NCBI RefSeq assembly: GCF_030757795.1
Contig: NZ_JAUQWH010000081.1
Coordinates: forward strand, 1 to 39,334
Direction: 5' to 3'
Length of the DNA: 39,334 nucleotides
Source: Actinoplanes oryzae
Lineage (GTDB): Bacteria; Actinomycetota; Actinomycetes; Mycobacteriales; Micromonosporaceae
The notes under the pieces are model-generated. The model was not told where the DNA came from. It was given only the letters and a program-made list of their open reading frames with translations, and did not search any database. Shown in pieces: positions 23,158-30,138 of this stretch (position 1 is its first letter; each line of letters begins with the position of its first letter). Made by a program: the position numbers and the translations under genes.

Positions 23158-23171
23158 TTACTCGCCAGTAA
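23158..23171. promoter_or_regulatory. Inverted repeat TTACT-CGCC-AGTAA upstream of fadA-fadB
   Basis: A perfect 5-bp inverted repeat 38 bp before the fadA start, in an AT-richer patch. Its form fits a TetR-family operator, and TTACT...AGTAA-type sites are typical ahead of actinobacterial fatty-acid degradation genes. No regulator gene is adjacent. Identity of the protein is inferred. Confidence 0.55.
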
Positions 23172-23200
23172 TCACGGAAACCAGAGACTCCCCGAACCTG

Positions 23201-24520
23201 TCACTCGGCGGCCGGCGGCGCCTCCGGGAGGACCGCGGCGATCTGATCGGCGATGAGCCCGACCTGCCAGGTGCGCGCGCCGAAGCCGCGCAGCGTGTCG
23301 CCGACCGTCTGCGGCGTGATCTCGTCCGGCGGGGCCCAGGCCAGCCGGCGGATGAAGTCCGGGCTGATCAGGTTCTCCGGCGGCAGCGTGTGGGCCTCGG
23401 CCGTGGCGATCACGACCTGGCGGCAGCGCTGCAGGCGAGCCGCGGCGACCGGGTCCCGCTCGGCCCAGCGGTGCGGCGGGGGCGGCCCCTCGACCGGCTG
23501 GTTGACCGGCAGCTCGTCGTCGGCGAGCGCGCGGGCGCTGTCCAGGGCGTCGAGCCAGACCCGGGCCAGCCGGCGGACCGAGCGGCCGCCGAAGCCGGGC
23601 AGGCCGAGCAGGGCGCGCTCGTCCTTCGGGTCCAGCTCGGCCGCGGCGACGATCGCCGAGTCGGGCAGGACGCGGCCGGGTGCCGAGTCGCGGCGGGCGG
23701 CGACGGCGTCCCGGGCGTACCAGAGGGCGCGGACCCGGGACTGGGCGCGGGCGCCGCGCACCTTGTGGATGCCGGAGGTGCGCCGCCACGGGTCCGGGCG
23801 GGTGCGCGGCGGGCGGTCGGCGCTCGCCACCAGCGCGGCGAACTCCTCGGCCGCCCATTCCGCCTTGCCCTGGCGCTCCAGCTCGGCCGCCAGCAGGTCG
23901 CGCAGGTCGGTGAGCAGCTCGACGTCGAGGGCGGCATAGGTGAGCCAGGACTCGGGCAGCGGCCGGGTGGACCAGTCCGCCGCCGAGTGGTGCTTCTCCA
24001 GCGAGTAGCCGAGCAGCTGCTCGGTGAGCGCCGCCAGGCCGACCCGCTCGAACCCGGCGAGCCGCGCGGCCAGCTCGGTGTCGAAGAGCCGCCGCGGCTT
24101 CATGCCCACCTCGGCCAGGCACGCGAGGTCCTGGCTCGCAGCATGCAGGACCCATTCGGTGTCGGCAAGCGCCGCATCGAGGGTCCGCAGATCGTCCAGG
24201 GGCACGGGGTCCACCAGGACGGTGCCGGCGCCCTGCCGGCGCAGCTGCACGAGATAGGCCCGCTGGGTGTAGCGGTAGCCGGACGCGCGCTCGGCGTCGA
24301 CGGCGACCGGTCCCGAGCCGGCGGCCATGCGCGCCACGACCTCGGCGAGCTCGTCGGCCGTCTCCACGGGACGGGGCGTGCCCTCGCGGGGCGCGGTCAG
24401 CGGAACAGAGGTGCGGGCAGGCTCGGAACCGCCAGACGTCGGGTCGGGCGGCACGTCGTGCGGTCCGTCGTGGGCGTGGTCCGGCGCGTCCCGACGGGTC
24501 AGGGGTGCTTCGTCGGTCAC
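23201..24520 (-). CDS. rnd: RNase D-like 3'-5' exoribonuclease with HRDC domain
   Basis: A 439-aa DEDDy exonuclease matching Rv2681. After a disordered acidic/proline N terminus (~70 residues) comes the nuclease domain: VAVDAERASGYRY (motif I Asp/Glu), LHAASQDLACL (motif II Asp) and LTYAALDVELLTDL (motif III Tyr/Asp). The HRDC helical domain follows (RALWYARDAVAARRD... to DERALLGLPGFGGRSVRR), with a further ~120-residue extension typical of actinobacterial members. It trims structured RNA 3' ends. GTG 24520 has TACGGT six bases upstream. The 5' neighbour, the protease gene, is divergent. Confidence 0.93.
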   Translation of the reverse strand: MTDEAPLTRRDAPDHAHDGPHDVPPDPTSGGSEPARTSVPLTAPREGTPRPVETADELAEVVARMAAGSGPVAVDAERASGYRYTQRAYLVQLRRQGAGTVLVDPVPLDDLRTLDAALADTEWVLHAASQDLACLAEVGMKPRRLFDTELAARLAGFERVGLAALTEQLLGYSLEKHHSAADWSTRPLPESWLTYAALDVELLTDLRDLLAAELERQGKAEWAAEEFAALVASADRPPRTRPDPWRRTSGIHKVRGARAQSRVRALWYARDAVAARRDSAPGRVLPDSAIVAAAELDPKDERALLGLPGFGGRSVRRLARVWLDALDSARALADDELPVNQPVEGPPPPHRWAERDPVAAARLQRCRQVVIATAEAHTLPPENLISPDFIRRLAWAPPDEITPQTVGDTLRGFGARTWQVGLIADQIAAVLPEAPPAAE

Positions 24521-24526
24521 TCCGTA

Positions 24527-24532
24527 ACCGTA
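24527..24532 (-). promoter_or_regulatory. Leaderless -10 for the RNase D gene
   Basis: Minus-strand TACGGT, 6 nt before GTG 24520; no ribosome site is visible. Confidence 0.5.
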
Positions 24533-24696
24533 CGGGGGTATGTCAGTCCGTGTGTGCAGCCGGGTGGCGGCGCGCCGAAGCTCGATCGACTTGTGCCCGT
24601 TTTGTACCATCTTCAAGAAAAGGTGGCCGCTGACACATCCGCGACGCCATCCAGTCCGTACTACCCGGCGCAGCAGGAGTCGACACCGGGAGTCCC

Positions 24697-25698
24697 ATGA
24701 CCACCGCCTATGACCCGTTCGGGGTGCCCAGCCAGCGCCGGCCACCCCAGGACCCGCTGCTCAGCCTGCCGGACCACCCGTCCGGCGAGTGGTCCACCGC
24801 CTCCCGCCGGCCGATCGCGCCGCACCAGCTGCCCCCGCTGGAGGCGCAGCCGATCGGTCATCCGCGGCCGGCGCGCCGCGAGCCGGGGCCGTACCTGGTG
24901 TCGCCGAGCGGGCGGGACCCGTACCCGGTGGTCAGTGAGCCCCTCGAGCCGCGCCGCCGCGGCCGGCTGGCGCCCGCCCTGCTCGCGCTGCTCCTGCTCG
25001 GCGGGGGCGGGTTCCTCGCCTGGCGCATGGAGCACAACGACACCCGCCTCACCGACCAGCTCACCGCCTCGCAGCAGCGGGAGACCGCGCTGGCCGACCG
25101 CGCCGAGAAGCTGGAGCAGCAGCTCGCGGGGGTCTTCGACCCCGAGGCGATCTCGTCGAAGGTGCTGCCCAGCGTGTTCCGGGTCCGGGCGGGCGACTTC
25201 ACGGGTACGGCGTTCGCGGTCGGCGACCCGGAGGACGGCAAGACGAACCTGCTCACCAACTTCCACGTGGTCGAGTCCGTGTGGGACGCCGGCACCAAGA
25301 AGGTCTTCCTCGAGCGGGGCAAGACCGAGGTGTCGGCCACGATCGTGAAGGTCAGCGAGAGCAAGGACCTGGCGCTGCTGCGGGCGAACAAGGAGATCGC
25401 CGGGCTGGCGGTCGCCGGGGCCGCCGCGAAGCCGGGCCAGCAGGTGGTGGTCGTGGGCAGCCCGCTCGGGCTGGAGGACACCGTCACCACCGGCGTGGTC
25501 AGCGCGAACCGGGCCACCTCCGACGACGGCCCGTCGCTGCAGTTCGACGCGCCGATCAACCCGGGCAATTCGGGCGGTCCCGTGGTGAACGGCGCCGACG
25601 AGGTCATCGGGCTGGCCACGGCCAAGGCCCGGGACGCGGAGGGCATCGGGCTGGCGGTGCCGATCAAGACGGCGTGTGACACGTTCGACGTGTGCTGA
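24697..25698 (+). CDS. Membrane-anchored trypsin-like serine protease (HtrA type without PDZ)
   Basis: A 333-aa protein. About 85 proline-rich cytosolic residues, one membrane helix (91-109, LAPALLALLLLGGGGFLAW), a short coiled coil (about 112-145, TRLTDQLTASQQ... LEQQL), then a chymotrypsin-fold protease. The triad is intact: His190 (LLTNFHVVES), Asp224 (ESKDLALL) and Ser292 (NPGNSGGPVV). There is no PDZ domain, unlike DegP/HtrA. Two Cys at the C terminus (ACDTFDVC) could pair. It probably acts on envelope proteins. ATG 24697 has GGGAG just upstream. Its last 7 bases overlap the DUF218 gene. Confidence 0.9.
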   Translation: MTTAYDPFGVPSQRRPPQDPLLSLPDHPSGEWSTASRRPIAPHQLPPLEAQPIGHPRPARREPGPYLVSPSGRDPYPVVSEPLEPRRRGRLAPALLALLLLGGGGFLAWRMEHNDTRLTDQLTASQQRETALADRAEKLEQQLAGVFDPEAISSKVLPSVFRVRAGDFTGTAFAVGDPEDGKTNLLTNFHVVESVWDAGTKKVFLERGKTEVSATIVKVSESKDLALLRANKEIAGLAVAGAAAKPGQQVVVVGSPLGLEDTVTTGVVSANRATSDDGPSLQFDAPINPGNSGGPVVNGADEVIGLATAKARDAEGIGLAVPIKTACDTFDVC

Positions 25699-26396
25699 AC
25701 ACGCTTGCCGCTTACCTCGGCCGCCGCGACGTGCCGGCGTTGCCGCCCGCCGATGTGCTCATCCTCTTCGGCGGATGCCCACCGCCGGGCTGGGACGTGG
25801 TGGCCGATCACCTCAAAGGCGGCACCGTCCGGCATGTGCTGCTGGTCGGCGGGGCCGGGCACACGACGCCGATGCTGCGCGCCGCGGTGGCCAGGCGGTA
25901 TCCGTCGCTGAGCGGGGCCACCGAGGCCGACCTGATGGCCGCCTATCTGGCCGAGGTGCACGGGATCACCGGCTGCCTGCTGGAGCGTTCCTCGACCAAC
26001 TGCGGGAACAACATCACCTTCGCCGAGCGGGTGCTGCGCGACGCGGGCATCACGCCGTCGCGGATGATCCTCGTGCAGGACGCCGCCATGCAGCAGCGGA
26101 TGGACGCGGTCACCCGGCACGTGTGGACGCTCGGCAGCCCCGAGGTGATCAACTTCGCGGGGACGCGGCCGCGCTTCGCCGGGGCGGCCTATGCGGGCAC
26201 ACCGCACTGGGGCGCCTGGGACGTCGGGCACTGCATCACGCTGCTCATGGGCGAGGTGCCGCGGCTGATCGACTATCCGGCGCGGGGGTTCCAGGCTGCT
26301 GTCGACGTGCCGCCCGAGGTCCTGTCCGCGTACGAGCAATTGCTCCCGCTCTACGGCGGCCGGCCGGCTAAGGAGTCGACGCGCGCTGACGGTTGA
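25692..26396 (+). CDS. DUF218 / YdcF-family protein
   Basis: A 234-aa cytosolic protein of the DUF218 (YdcF) family: VLILFGGCPPPGWDVV at the first strand, HVLLVGGAGHTTPML for the GG loop, and ERSSTNCGNNITFAERVL, equivalent to the family's E-x2-S-x-(N/T)-x2-N element. YdcF of E. coli binds S-adenosylmethionine, but no reaction is established; other members are linked to envelope metabolism. The GTG start lies inside the protease gene, so translation is coupled. The 3' end overlaps the opposing DUF3000 gene by 29 bp. No membrane segment is seen. Confidence 0.88.
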   Translation: MLNTLAAYLGRRDVPALPPADVLILFGGCPPPGWDVVADHLKGGTVRHVLLVGGAGHTTPMLRAAVARRYPSLSGATEADLMAAYLAEVHGITGCLLERSSTNCGNNITFAERVLRDAGITPSRMILVQDAAMQQRMDAVTRHVWTLGSPEVINFAGTRPRFAGAAYAGTPHWGAWDVGHCITLLMGEVPRLIDYPARGFQAAVDVPPEVLSAYEQLLPLYGGRPAKESTRADG

Positions 26397-26937
26397 AGGC
26401 CGTGATGCCCGGGGGCGGCAGCCCCGCGGTCGACGCCAGCATCTCGCACCAGCCCTGCAGATGCGCCCCGAGATCGTCCGAGGTCGGGGTCCACGACGCG
26501 CGGATCTCCAGGTCGGCCGTGGGCGCCGGGCCGGCCAGCTCGCCGAAGCGCGTCGACTCCGTGCGGGTGATGGTGCCGCCGATCGCCGTGTACGCCGCCT
26601 CCTGGTGATCGAGCCCGTCGATGAGCCACGTCCACGCGACCTCGGGCAGCAGCGGGTCGCCGGACAGCTCCTCCTCCAGCTCGGCAGTGATGAGCGTCAC
26701 CAGGCGCAGGGTGCCCCGCCACGCGTCGTGGCCCGCGGGCTCGTGCAGCAGGATCAGCCGGCCGCTGGCCACCTCGTCGCCGTCGCGCAGGACGGTGGCG
26801 CTGAGCGCGAACGCGTAGGGCGCCAGGCGCTGCGGGGCCTGGATCTCCTCCAGCAGGATCTCCTCGCGCGGCGCGGCGGCCCGCAACCCGGCCACGGCGC
26901 GCGCGAACGCCTCGGGGGGAGCGGATGCGGGCGGCAT
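26368..26937 (-). CDS. DUF3000 domain protein
   Basis: A 189-aa protein corresponding to Rv2680, conserved next to RNase D and hemE in actinobacteria; function unknown. Landmarks: PPEAFARAVAGLRAA, EILLEEIQAPQRLAPYAFALSA, ASGRLILLHEPAGHDAWRGTLRLVTL, LLPEVAWTWLIDGLD and DDLGAHLQGWCEMLA. No catalytic motif or membrane segment is evident. I chose ATG 26937 because TAGGCT lies 7 nt upstream and the family begins near PPEAF; the frame runs on to 27006. It is divergent from hemE and its last 29 bases overlap the DUF218 gene on the other strand. Confidence 0.88.
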   Translation of the reverse strand: MPPASAPPEAFARAVAGLRAAAPREEILLEEIQAPQRLAPYAFALSATVLRDGDEVASGRLILLHEPAGHDAWRGTLRLVTLITAELEEELSGDPLLPEVAWTWLIDGLDHQEAAYTAIGGTITRTESTRFGELAGPAPTADLEIRASWTPTSDDLGAHLQGWCEMLASTAGLPPPGITAFNRQRASTP

Positions 26938-26944
26938 GGGAGGA

Positions 26945-26950
26945 AGCCTA
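26945..26950 (-). promoter_or_regulatory. Leaderless -10 for the DUF3000 gene
   Basis: Minus-strand TAGGCT, 7 nt before ATG 26937. Confidence 0.5.
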
Positions 26951-27010
26951 TGCCGATCACTGCCTCGCCGCCGTGCGCGGCGCGCCGCACGGGCCGGTTC
27001 ACTCACGTGG

Positions 27011-27016
27011 CACGAT
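27011..27016 (+). promoter_or_regulatory. Possible leaderless -10 for hemE
   Basis: CACGAT, 7 nt before GTG 27024. The first base departs from TANNNT, so this is weaker than the others. Confidence 0.35.
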
Positions 27017-27023
27017 GTGGCGG

Positions 27024-28052
27024 GTGACCAACTCTCTCGCCGACTCCGCCCTCGTCCGCGCCTGTCGCGGGCAGGACGTGCCCCACACCCCGGTCTGGTT
27101 CATGCGGCAGGCCGGCCGCTCGCTGCCGGAATACCGCAAGATCCGGGCCGGCGTGGGCATGCTGGAGTCCTGCCGCCGCCCCGAGCTGGTCACCGAGATC
27201 ACCCTGCAACCCGTCCGCCGCCACGGCGTCGACGCGGCCATCCTCTTCAGCGACATCGTCGTGCCGCTGGCGGCCGCCGGGGTCGACCTCGACATCGTCG
27301 CGGGCACCGGGCCGGTCGTCGCCGCCCCGATCCGCACGGCGGCCGACGTCGCCGCGCTCCCGGCGCTGGCGCCCGGGCAGGTCGACTTCGTCGCCGAGTC
27401 GGTGCGCCTGCTGCTGCCCGAGCTCGGCGCCACGCCGCTGATCGGCTTCGCGGGGGCGCCCTTCACGCTGGCCAGCTATCTGATCGAGGGCGGTCCCTCG
27501 CGGACCTACCTCAAGACCAAGGCCATGATGTACGGCGACCCCGAGCTCTGGCACACGCTGTGCGCGCGCCTCGCCGACATCACCCTCGCCTTCCTGCGCG
27601 TGCAGGTCGACGCGGGCGTCAGCGCGATCCAGCTGTTCGACTCGTGGGCGGGCGCGCTGTCGGAGGCCGACTACCGCACGTTCGTGATGCCGCACTCGGC
27701 GCGCGTGCTGAACGGCCTCGCGGACGCCGGCGTGCCCCGCATCCACTTCGGGGTCGGCACGGCCGTGCTCCTCGAAGCCATGGGCGAGGCGGGCGCCGAT
27801 GTCGTGGGCGTCGACTGGCGCACGCCGCTCGACCGGGCGGCGGGCATCGTCGGGCCGGACCACTCGCTGCAGGGCAACCTGGACCCGGCCGTGCTCTTCG
27901 CCCCGTGGGAGGTCGTCGAGCGCGAGACCCGCCGCGTGGTGGCCGAGGGCAAGGCCGCGCGGGGGCACGTCTTCAACCTCGGCCACGGCGTCATGCCCGA
28001 GACCGACCCGGACGTGCTGACCCGCCTGGTGGAGCTGGTGCACTCCCTCTGA
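27024..28052 (+). CDS. hemE: Uroporphyrinogen III decarboxylase
   Basis: Decarboxylates the four acetate side chains of uroporphyrinogen III to give coproporphyrinogen III. The 342-aa protein has both family signatures: PVWFMRQAGRSLPEYRK near the N terminus (substrate-binding Arg residues) and IGFAGAPFTLASYLIEGG in the middle, plus AILFSDIVVPL with the catalytic Asp, QLFDSWAGALS and the C-terminal FNLGHGVMPETDPD. I chose GTG 27024 since VTNSLADSALVRACRGQDVP matches the usual N terminus; ATG 27015 is 3 codons longer. In M. tuberculosis hemY and hemQ follow directly; here they lie 4 kb away on the opposite strand. Confidence 0.96.
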   Translation: MTNSLADSALVRACRGQDVPHTPVWFMRQAGRSLPEYRKIRAGVGMLESCRRPELVTEITLQPVRRHGVDAAILFSDIVVPLAAAGVDLDIVAGTGPVVAAPIRTAADVAALPALAPGQVDFVAESVRLLLPELGATPLIGFAGAPFTLASYLIEGGPSRTYLKTKAMMYGDPELWHTLCARLADITLAFLRVQVDAGVSAIQLFDSWAGALSEADYRTFVMPHSARVLNGLADAGVPRIHFGVGTAVLLEAMGEAGADVVGVDWRTPLDRAAGIVGPDHSLQGNLDPAVLFAPWEVVERETRRVVAEGKAARGHVFNLGHGVMPETDPDVLTRLVELVHSL

Positions 28053-28053
28053 G

Positions 28054-28518
28054 TCAGCGGCAGAGGTCCTCGTAGCGGTAGCGCAGGCCGTCCTCCGACA
28101 CGTGCCACTCCCCGGCGTCGAGCTGCCACTCCGGTCCGGGGACGGGCGCGTGGACCGTGCCGGCCACGTCGAGATCCAGCACCGTCCGGGCGATGTGCTC
28201 GGCGTGCGGGAGGAAGGCCTCGTAGACCGCGGCGCCGCCGATCACCCAGAAGTCGGTGTACTTGGCGAGGACCTCGTCGACCGAGGCGGCGACCTCGGCG
28301 TCATCGACCTTCTCCCGGCTGGTGAGCACCACGTTGTGGCGGCCGGGGAGGGGCCGGAAGCGGGGCGGGAGCGACTCCCAGGTGGCCCGGCCCATGACCA
28401 CGGTCGAGCCGTTGGTGAGCCGGCGGAAGCGCTGCTGGTCCTCCGGGAGGCGCCACGGGATGCTGGTGCCCGTACCGATGACGTGGTTGTGGGCCTCTGC
28501 CCAGATCAAGTGGATCAT
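28054..28518 (-). CDS. folA: Dihydrofolate reductase
   Basis: NADPH-dependent reduction of dihydrofolate to tetrahydrofolate, regenerating the cofactor consumed by ThyA. The 154-aa protein shows IWAEAHNHVIGTG, the substrate loop IPWRLPEDQQRF with Asp27 as the catalytic acid, VVMGRATWESLPPRFRPLPGR for NADPH, and DFWVIGGAAVYEAFLP with the GG cofactor loop. ATG 28518 overlaps the thyA stop (ATGA), so the pair is coupled. Its stop is one base from the hemE stop on the other strand, a convergent junction with no room for a terminator. Confidence 0.97.
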   Translation of the reverse strand: MIHLIWAEAHNHVIGTGTSIPWRLPEDQQRFRRLTNGSTVVMGRATWESLPPRFRPLPGRHNVVLTSREKVDDAEVAASVDEVLAKYTDFWVIGGAAVYEAFLPHAEHIARTVLDLDVAGTVHAPVPGPEWQLDAGEWHVSEDGLRYRYEDLCR

Positions 28519-29315
28519 CAGACGGCCACCGGAGCCTTGATCGCCGCGTGGTGCTTGTAGTCGACGAGCGTCAGGTCTTCGTAGCGGTAGTCGAAGAGGC
28601 TTGGGCGCTGGGCGATTTCGAGCGTCGGGAAGTCGTACGGGTCGCGGGTGAGCTGCTCCCGGACCTGCTCGACGTGGTTGGAGTAGATGTGGCAGTCGCC
28701 GCCGACCCAGACGAAGTCGCCCGGCTCGAGGCCCACCTGCGCGGCCATCAGCTGGGTGAGCAGCGCGTAGCTCGCGATGTTGAAGGGCACGCCGAGGAAC
28801 ATGTCGGCGCTGCGCTGGTAGAGCTGGCAGGAGAGCCGGCCGTTCGCCACGTAGAACTGGAACATCGCGTGGCACGGCGCCAGGGCCATCTCGGGCAGCT
28901 GGGCGACGTTCCAGGCGGAGACGATCATCCGCCGGGAGTCGGGGTCACGCTTGAGGGTGGCCAGCACGTCCGCGATCTGGTCGGCATGGCCGCCGTCGGG
29001 GGTGGGCCAGGAGCGCCACTGCTTGCCGTAGACCGGGCCGAGCTCGCCGCGCTCGTCGGCCCACTCGTCCCAGATGGTCACGCCCTGGTCACGCAGCCAC
29101 TGGACGTTGCTGTCGCCGCGCAGGAACCACAGCAGCTCGACGGCCACGGACTTGAAGTGCACCCGCTTGGTGGTGATCAGCGGGAAGCCCCGCGAGAGGT
29201 CGTAGCGCAGGCGCTCGCCGAAGAGGCTGACCGTGCCCGTGCCGGTCCGGTCGTCCTTGGCGGTGCCGGTCTCGAGAACCCGGCGCAACAGCTCTTCGTA
29301 CTGGGTGTCGGCCAT
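28518..29315 (-). CDS. thyA: Thymidylate synthase (ThyA type)
   Basis: Converts dUMP and methylene-tetrahydrofolate to dTMP and dihydrofolate. At 265 aa it has the usual length. Key elements: GTGTVSLFGERLRYDL, the catalytic Cys148 in LAPCHAMFQFYV, QLYQRSADMFLGVPFNIASYALL, GDCHIYSNHVEQ and the C-terminal IKAPVAV that closes the active site. ATG 29315 has TACCGT seven bases upstream and no ribosome site; a GTG three codons earlier (29324) overlaps that hexamer. Dut, thyA and folA in one window cover dUMP supply, methylation and folate recycling, though they are not one operon. Confidence 0.97.
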   Translation of the reverse strand: MADTQYEELLRRVLETGTAKDDRTGTGTVSLFGERLRYDLSRGFPLITTKRVHFKSVAVELLWFLRGDSNVQWLRDQGVTIWDEWADERGELGPVYGKQWRSWPTPDGGHADQIADVLATLKRDPDSRRMIVSAWNVAQLPEMALAPCHAMFQFYVANGRLSCQLYQRSADMFLGVPFNIASYALLTQLMAAQVGLEPGDFVWVGGDCHIYSNHVEQVREQLTRDPYDFPTLEIAQRPSLFDYRYEDLTLVDYKHHAAIKAPVAV

Positions 29316-29322
29316 GGCCGTC

Positions 29323-29328
29323 ACGGTA
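29323..29328 (-). promoter_or_regulatory. Leaderless -10 for thyA-folA
   Basis: Minus-strand TACCGT, 7 nt before ATG 29315. The same hexamer and spacing occur at msrB and at the coiled-coil gene. Confidence 0.55.
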
Positions 29329-29373
29329 ACGCGTCCGGCCGCCCGCGGCCGTCAAGGGCCCGGGCGGCGCGGC

Positions 29374-29517
29374 TCACATCTGGTCCTGTCTCTGCTGCTG
29401 GGGCCCGCCCCGCTCGCGCAGGTCGTAGCCCTCGTGACGCTTCAGGTCCCGCCACTGCACCTGGTCCGGACCGTGCCGCTCCCGCTGCCGTAGGTCGCGC
29501 CACTCCGTGATCAGCAG
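29374..29517 (-). other. Coding-like 47-codon extension in frame after a UGA stop
   Basis: Directly downstream of the UGA of the 89-aa coiled-coil gene, the same frame stays open for 47 codons to TGA 29374-29376. Forty-three of the 47 third positions are G or C, as in real genes here. It would encode LLITEWRDLRQRERHGPD and then a second WRDL copy (VQWRDLKRHEGYDLRERG), ending in a Gln-rich tail. There is no ATG, GTG or TTG before codon 20. It could be a readthrough product, the remnant of a longer gene cut by a nonsense change, or chance. Confidence 0.45.
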
Positions 29518-29787
29518 TCAGCGGGCCCAGGCCTCGCTCATCTGCGAGATCTGCTGGTTGAGCTGGGCGAGGTCCCGGTTCGGCTCCTCCTTGTCGCCGG
29601 CCTGGCCCGCGGCCGGGGCGGCGTCGGTGGAGAAGCCGAGCTGGGCGCCGAGCATCTGCCAGCGGTCGAACAGGATGGCCTCGATGAGGACGTTCTTGAC
29701 TTCCTCGTGCGCGGCGGCGAGCTCCTTGACGGCAGCCTCGTACCGCTCCACCTTCTTCAGCAGGTCAGAACTCTGGTATTCGCTCAT
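29518..29787 (-). CDS. Small coiled-coil protein of unknown function
   Basis: An 89-aa hydrophilic protein: an N-terminal heptad-rich helix (LLKKVERYEAAVKELAAAHEEV), a hydrophobic stretch (NVLIEAILFDRWQMLGAQLGF), an Ala/Gly/Asp linker and a C-terminal helix (LAQLNQQISQMSEAWAR). No signal peptide and no known domain; it superficially resembles small helical partner proteins. ATG 29787 has TACCGT seven bases upstream. It follows the DUF397 gene on the same strand after 64 nt. In-frame coding-like sequence continues past its UGA stop. Confidence 0.72.
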   Translation of the reverse strand: MSEYQSSDLLKKVERYEAAVKELAAAHEEVKNVLIEAILFDRWQMLGAQLGFSTDAAPAAGQAGDKEEPNRDLAQLNQQISQMSEAWAR

Positions 29788-29794
29788 GGAAGTG

Positions 29795-29800
29795 ACGGTA
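29795..29800 (-). promoter_or_regulatory. Leaderless -10 for the coiled-coil gene
   Basis: Minus-strand TACCGT, 7 nt before ATG 29787, in the 64-bp gap after the DUF397 gene. Confidence 0.5.
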
Positions 29801-29851
29801 GAGGAAACCGAAGGTTGTTCGGGTTGATATGCCCGAAAGCAACGGGTGTTG

Positions 29852-30058
29852 TCAGAGGTCGAACTCGCCGTCCTTGGCCCCGCCCACGAAGGCGTCCCAC
29901 TCGGCCGGCGTGAAGAAGAGAACGTCCCCGTCGGGGGACCGGGAGTCGCGCACGGCGACCCCTTCCTCCAGCAGGGCGACCTCGACGGCCGCACCCTCGG
30001 AGGATGCACTGCGGCGCCACTGCGCGCCGGACAAATCCGCATCGAACTTCTTGACCAC
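29852..30058 (-). CDS. DUF397 domain protein
   Basis: A 68-aa protein of the actinomycete DUF397 family: FDADLSGAQWRRSASSE (the family's W-R-K/R-S-S-x-S region), VEVALLEEGVAVRDSRSPDGDVLFF (typical V-A-V-R-D-S-K-x-P-x-G) and TPAEWDAFVGGAKDGEFDL. DUF397 proteins are usually encoded beside an XRE regulator (Streptomyces WhiJ/Scr1-like pairs) and probably antagonise it; no such regulator gene is adjacent here. GTG 30058 has CAGACT six bases upstream. A strong hairpin lies 39 bp upstream. Confidence 0.88.
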   Translation of the reverse strand: MVKKFDADLSGAQWRRSASSEGAAVEVALLEEGVAVRDSRSPDGDVLFFTPAEWDAFVGGAKDGEFDL

Positions 30059-30096
30059 GGCGACAGTCTGCCACCGGCGGCGGCGGGGAGCGCGCT

Positions 30097-30122
30097 CGTC
30101 CCCACTCCGAAGAGTGAGGACG
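30097..30122. terminator. Hairpin with an 11-bp stem and cUUCGg tetraloop between wrbA and DUF397
   Basis: Read on the minus strand, arm CGTCCTCACTC, loop TTCG, arm GAGTGGGGACG: ten Watson-Crick pairs and one G-U, closed by C-G around UUCG, the most stable RNA tetraloop class. It lies 16 bp past the wrbA stop. No T-run follows. Probably the wrbA terminator; it could also lie in a DUF397 leader. Confidence 0.6.
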
Positions 30123-30138
30123 GGCGGTCGGAAATATG

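Noticed and set aside
24521..24696. Classical -35/-10 promoter for the anchored protease gene (TTGTGC with TACCAT)
   Set aside because: The hexamers at 24591 and 24605 are only 8 bp apart, too close for a sigma-70-type promoter; no better pair was found.
29321..29503. Alternative 60-codon minus frame in the thyA upstream region
   Set aside because: Ala/Arg/Pro-rich shadow; the frame continuing from the coiled-coil gene has the coding-type third positions instead.
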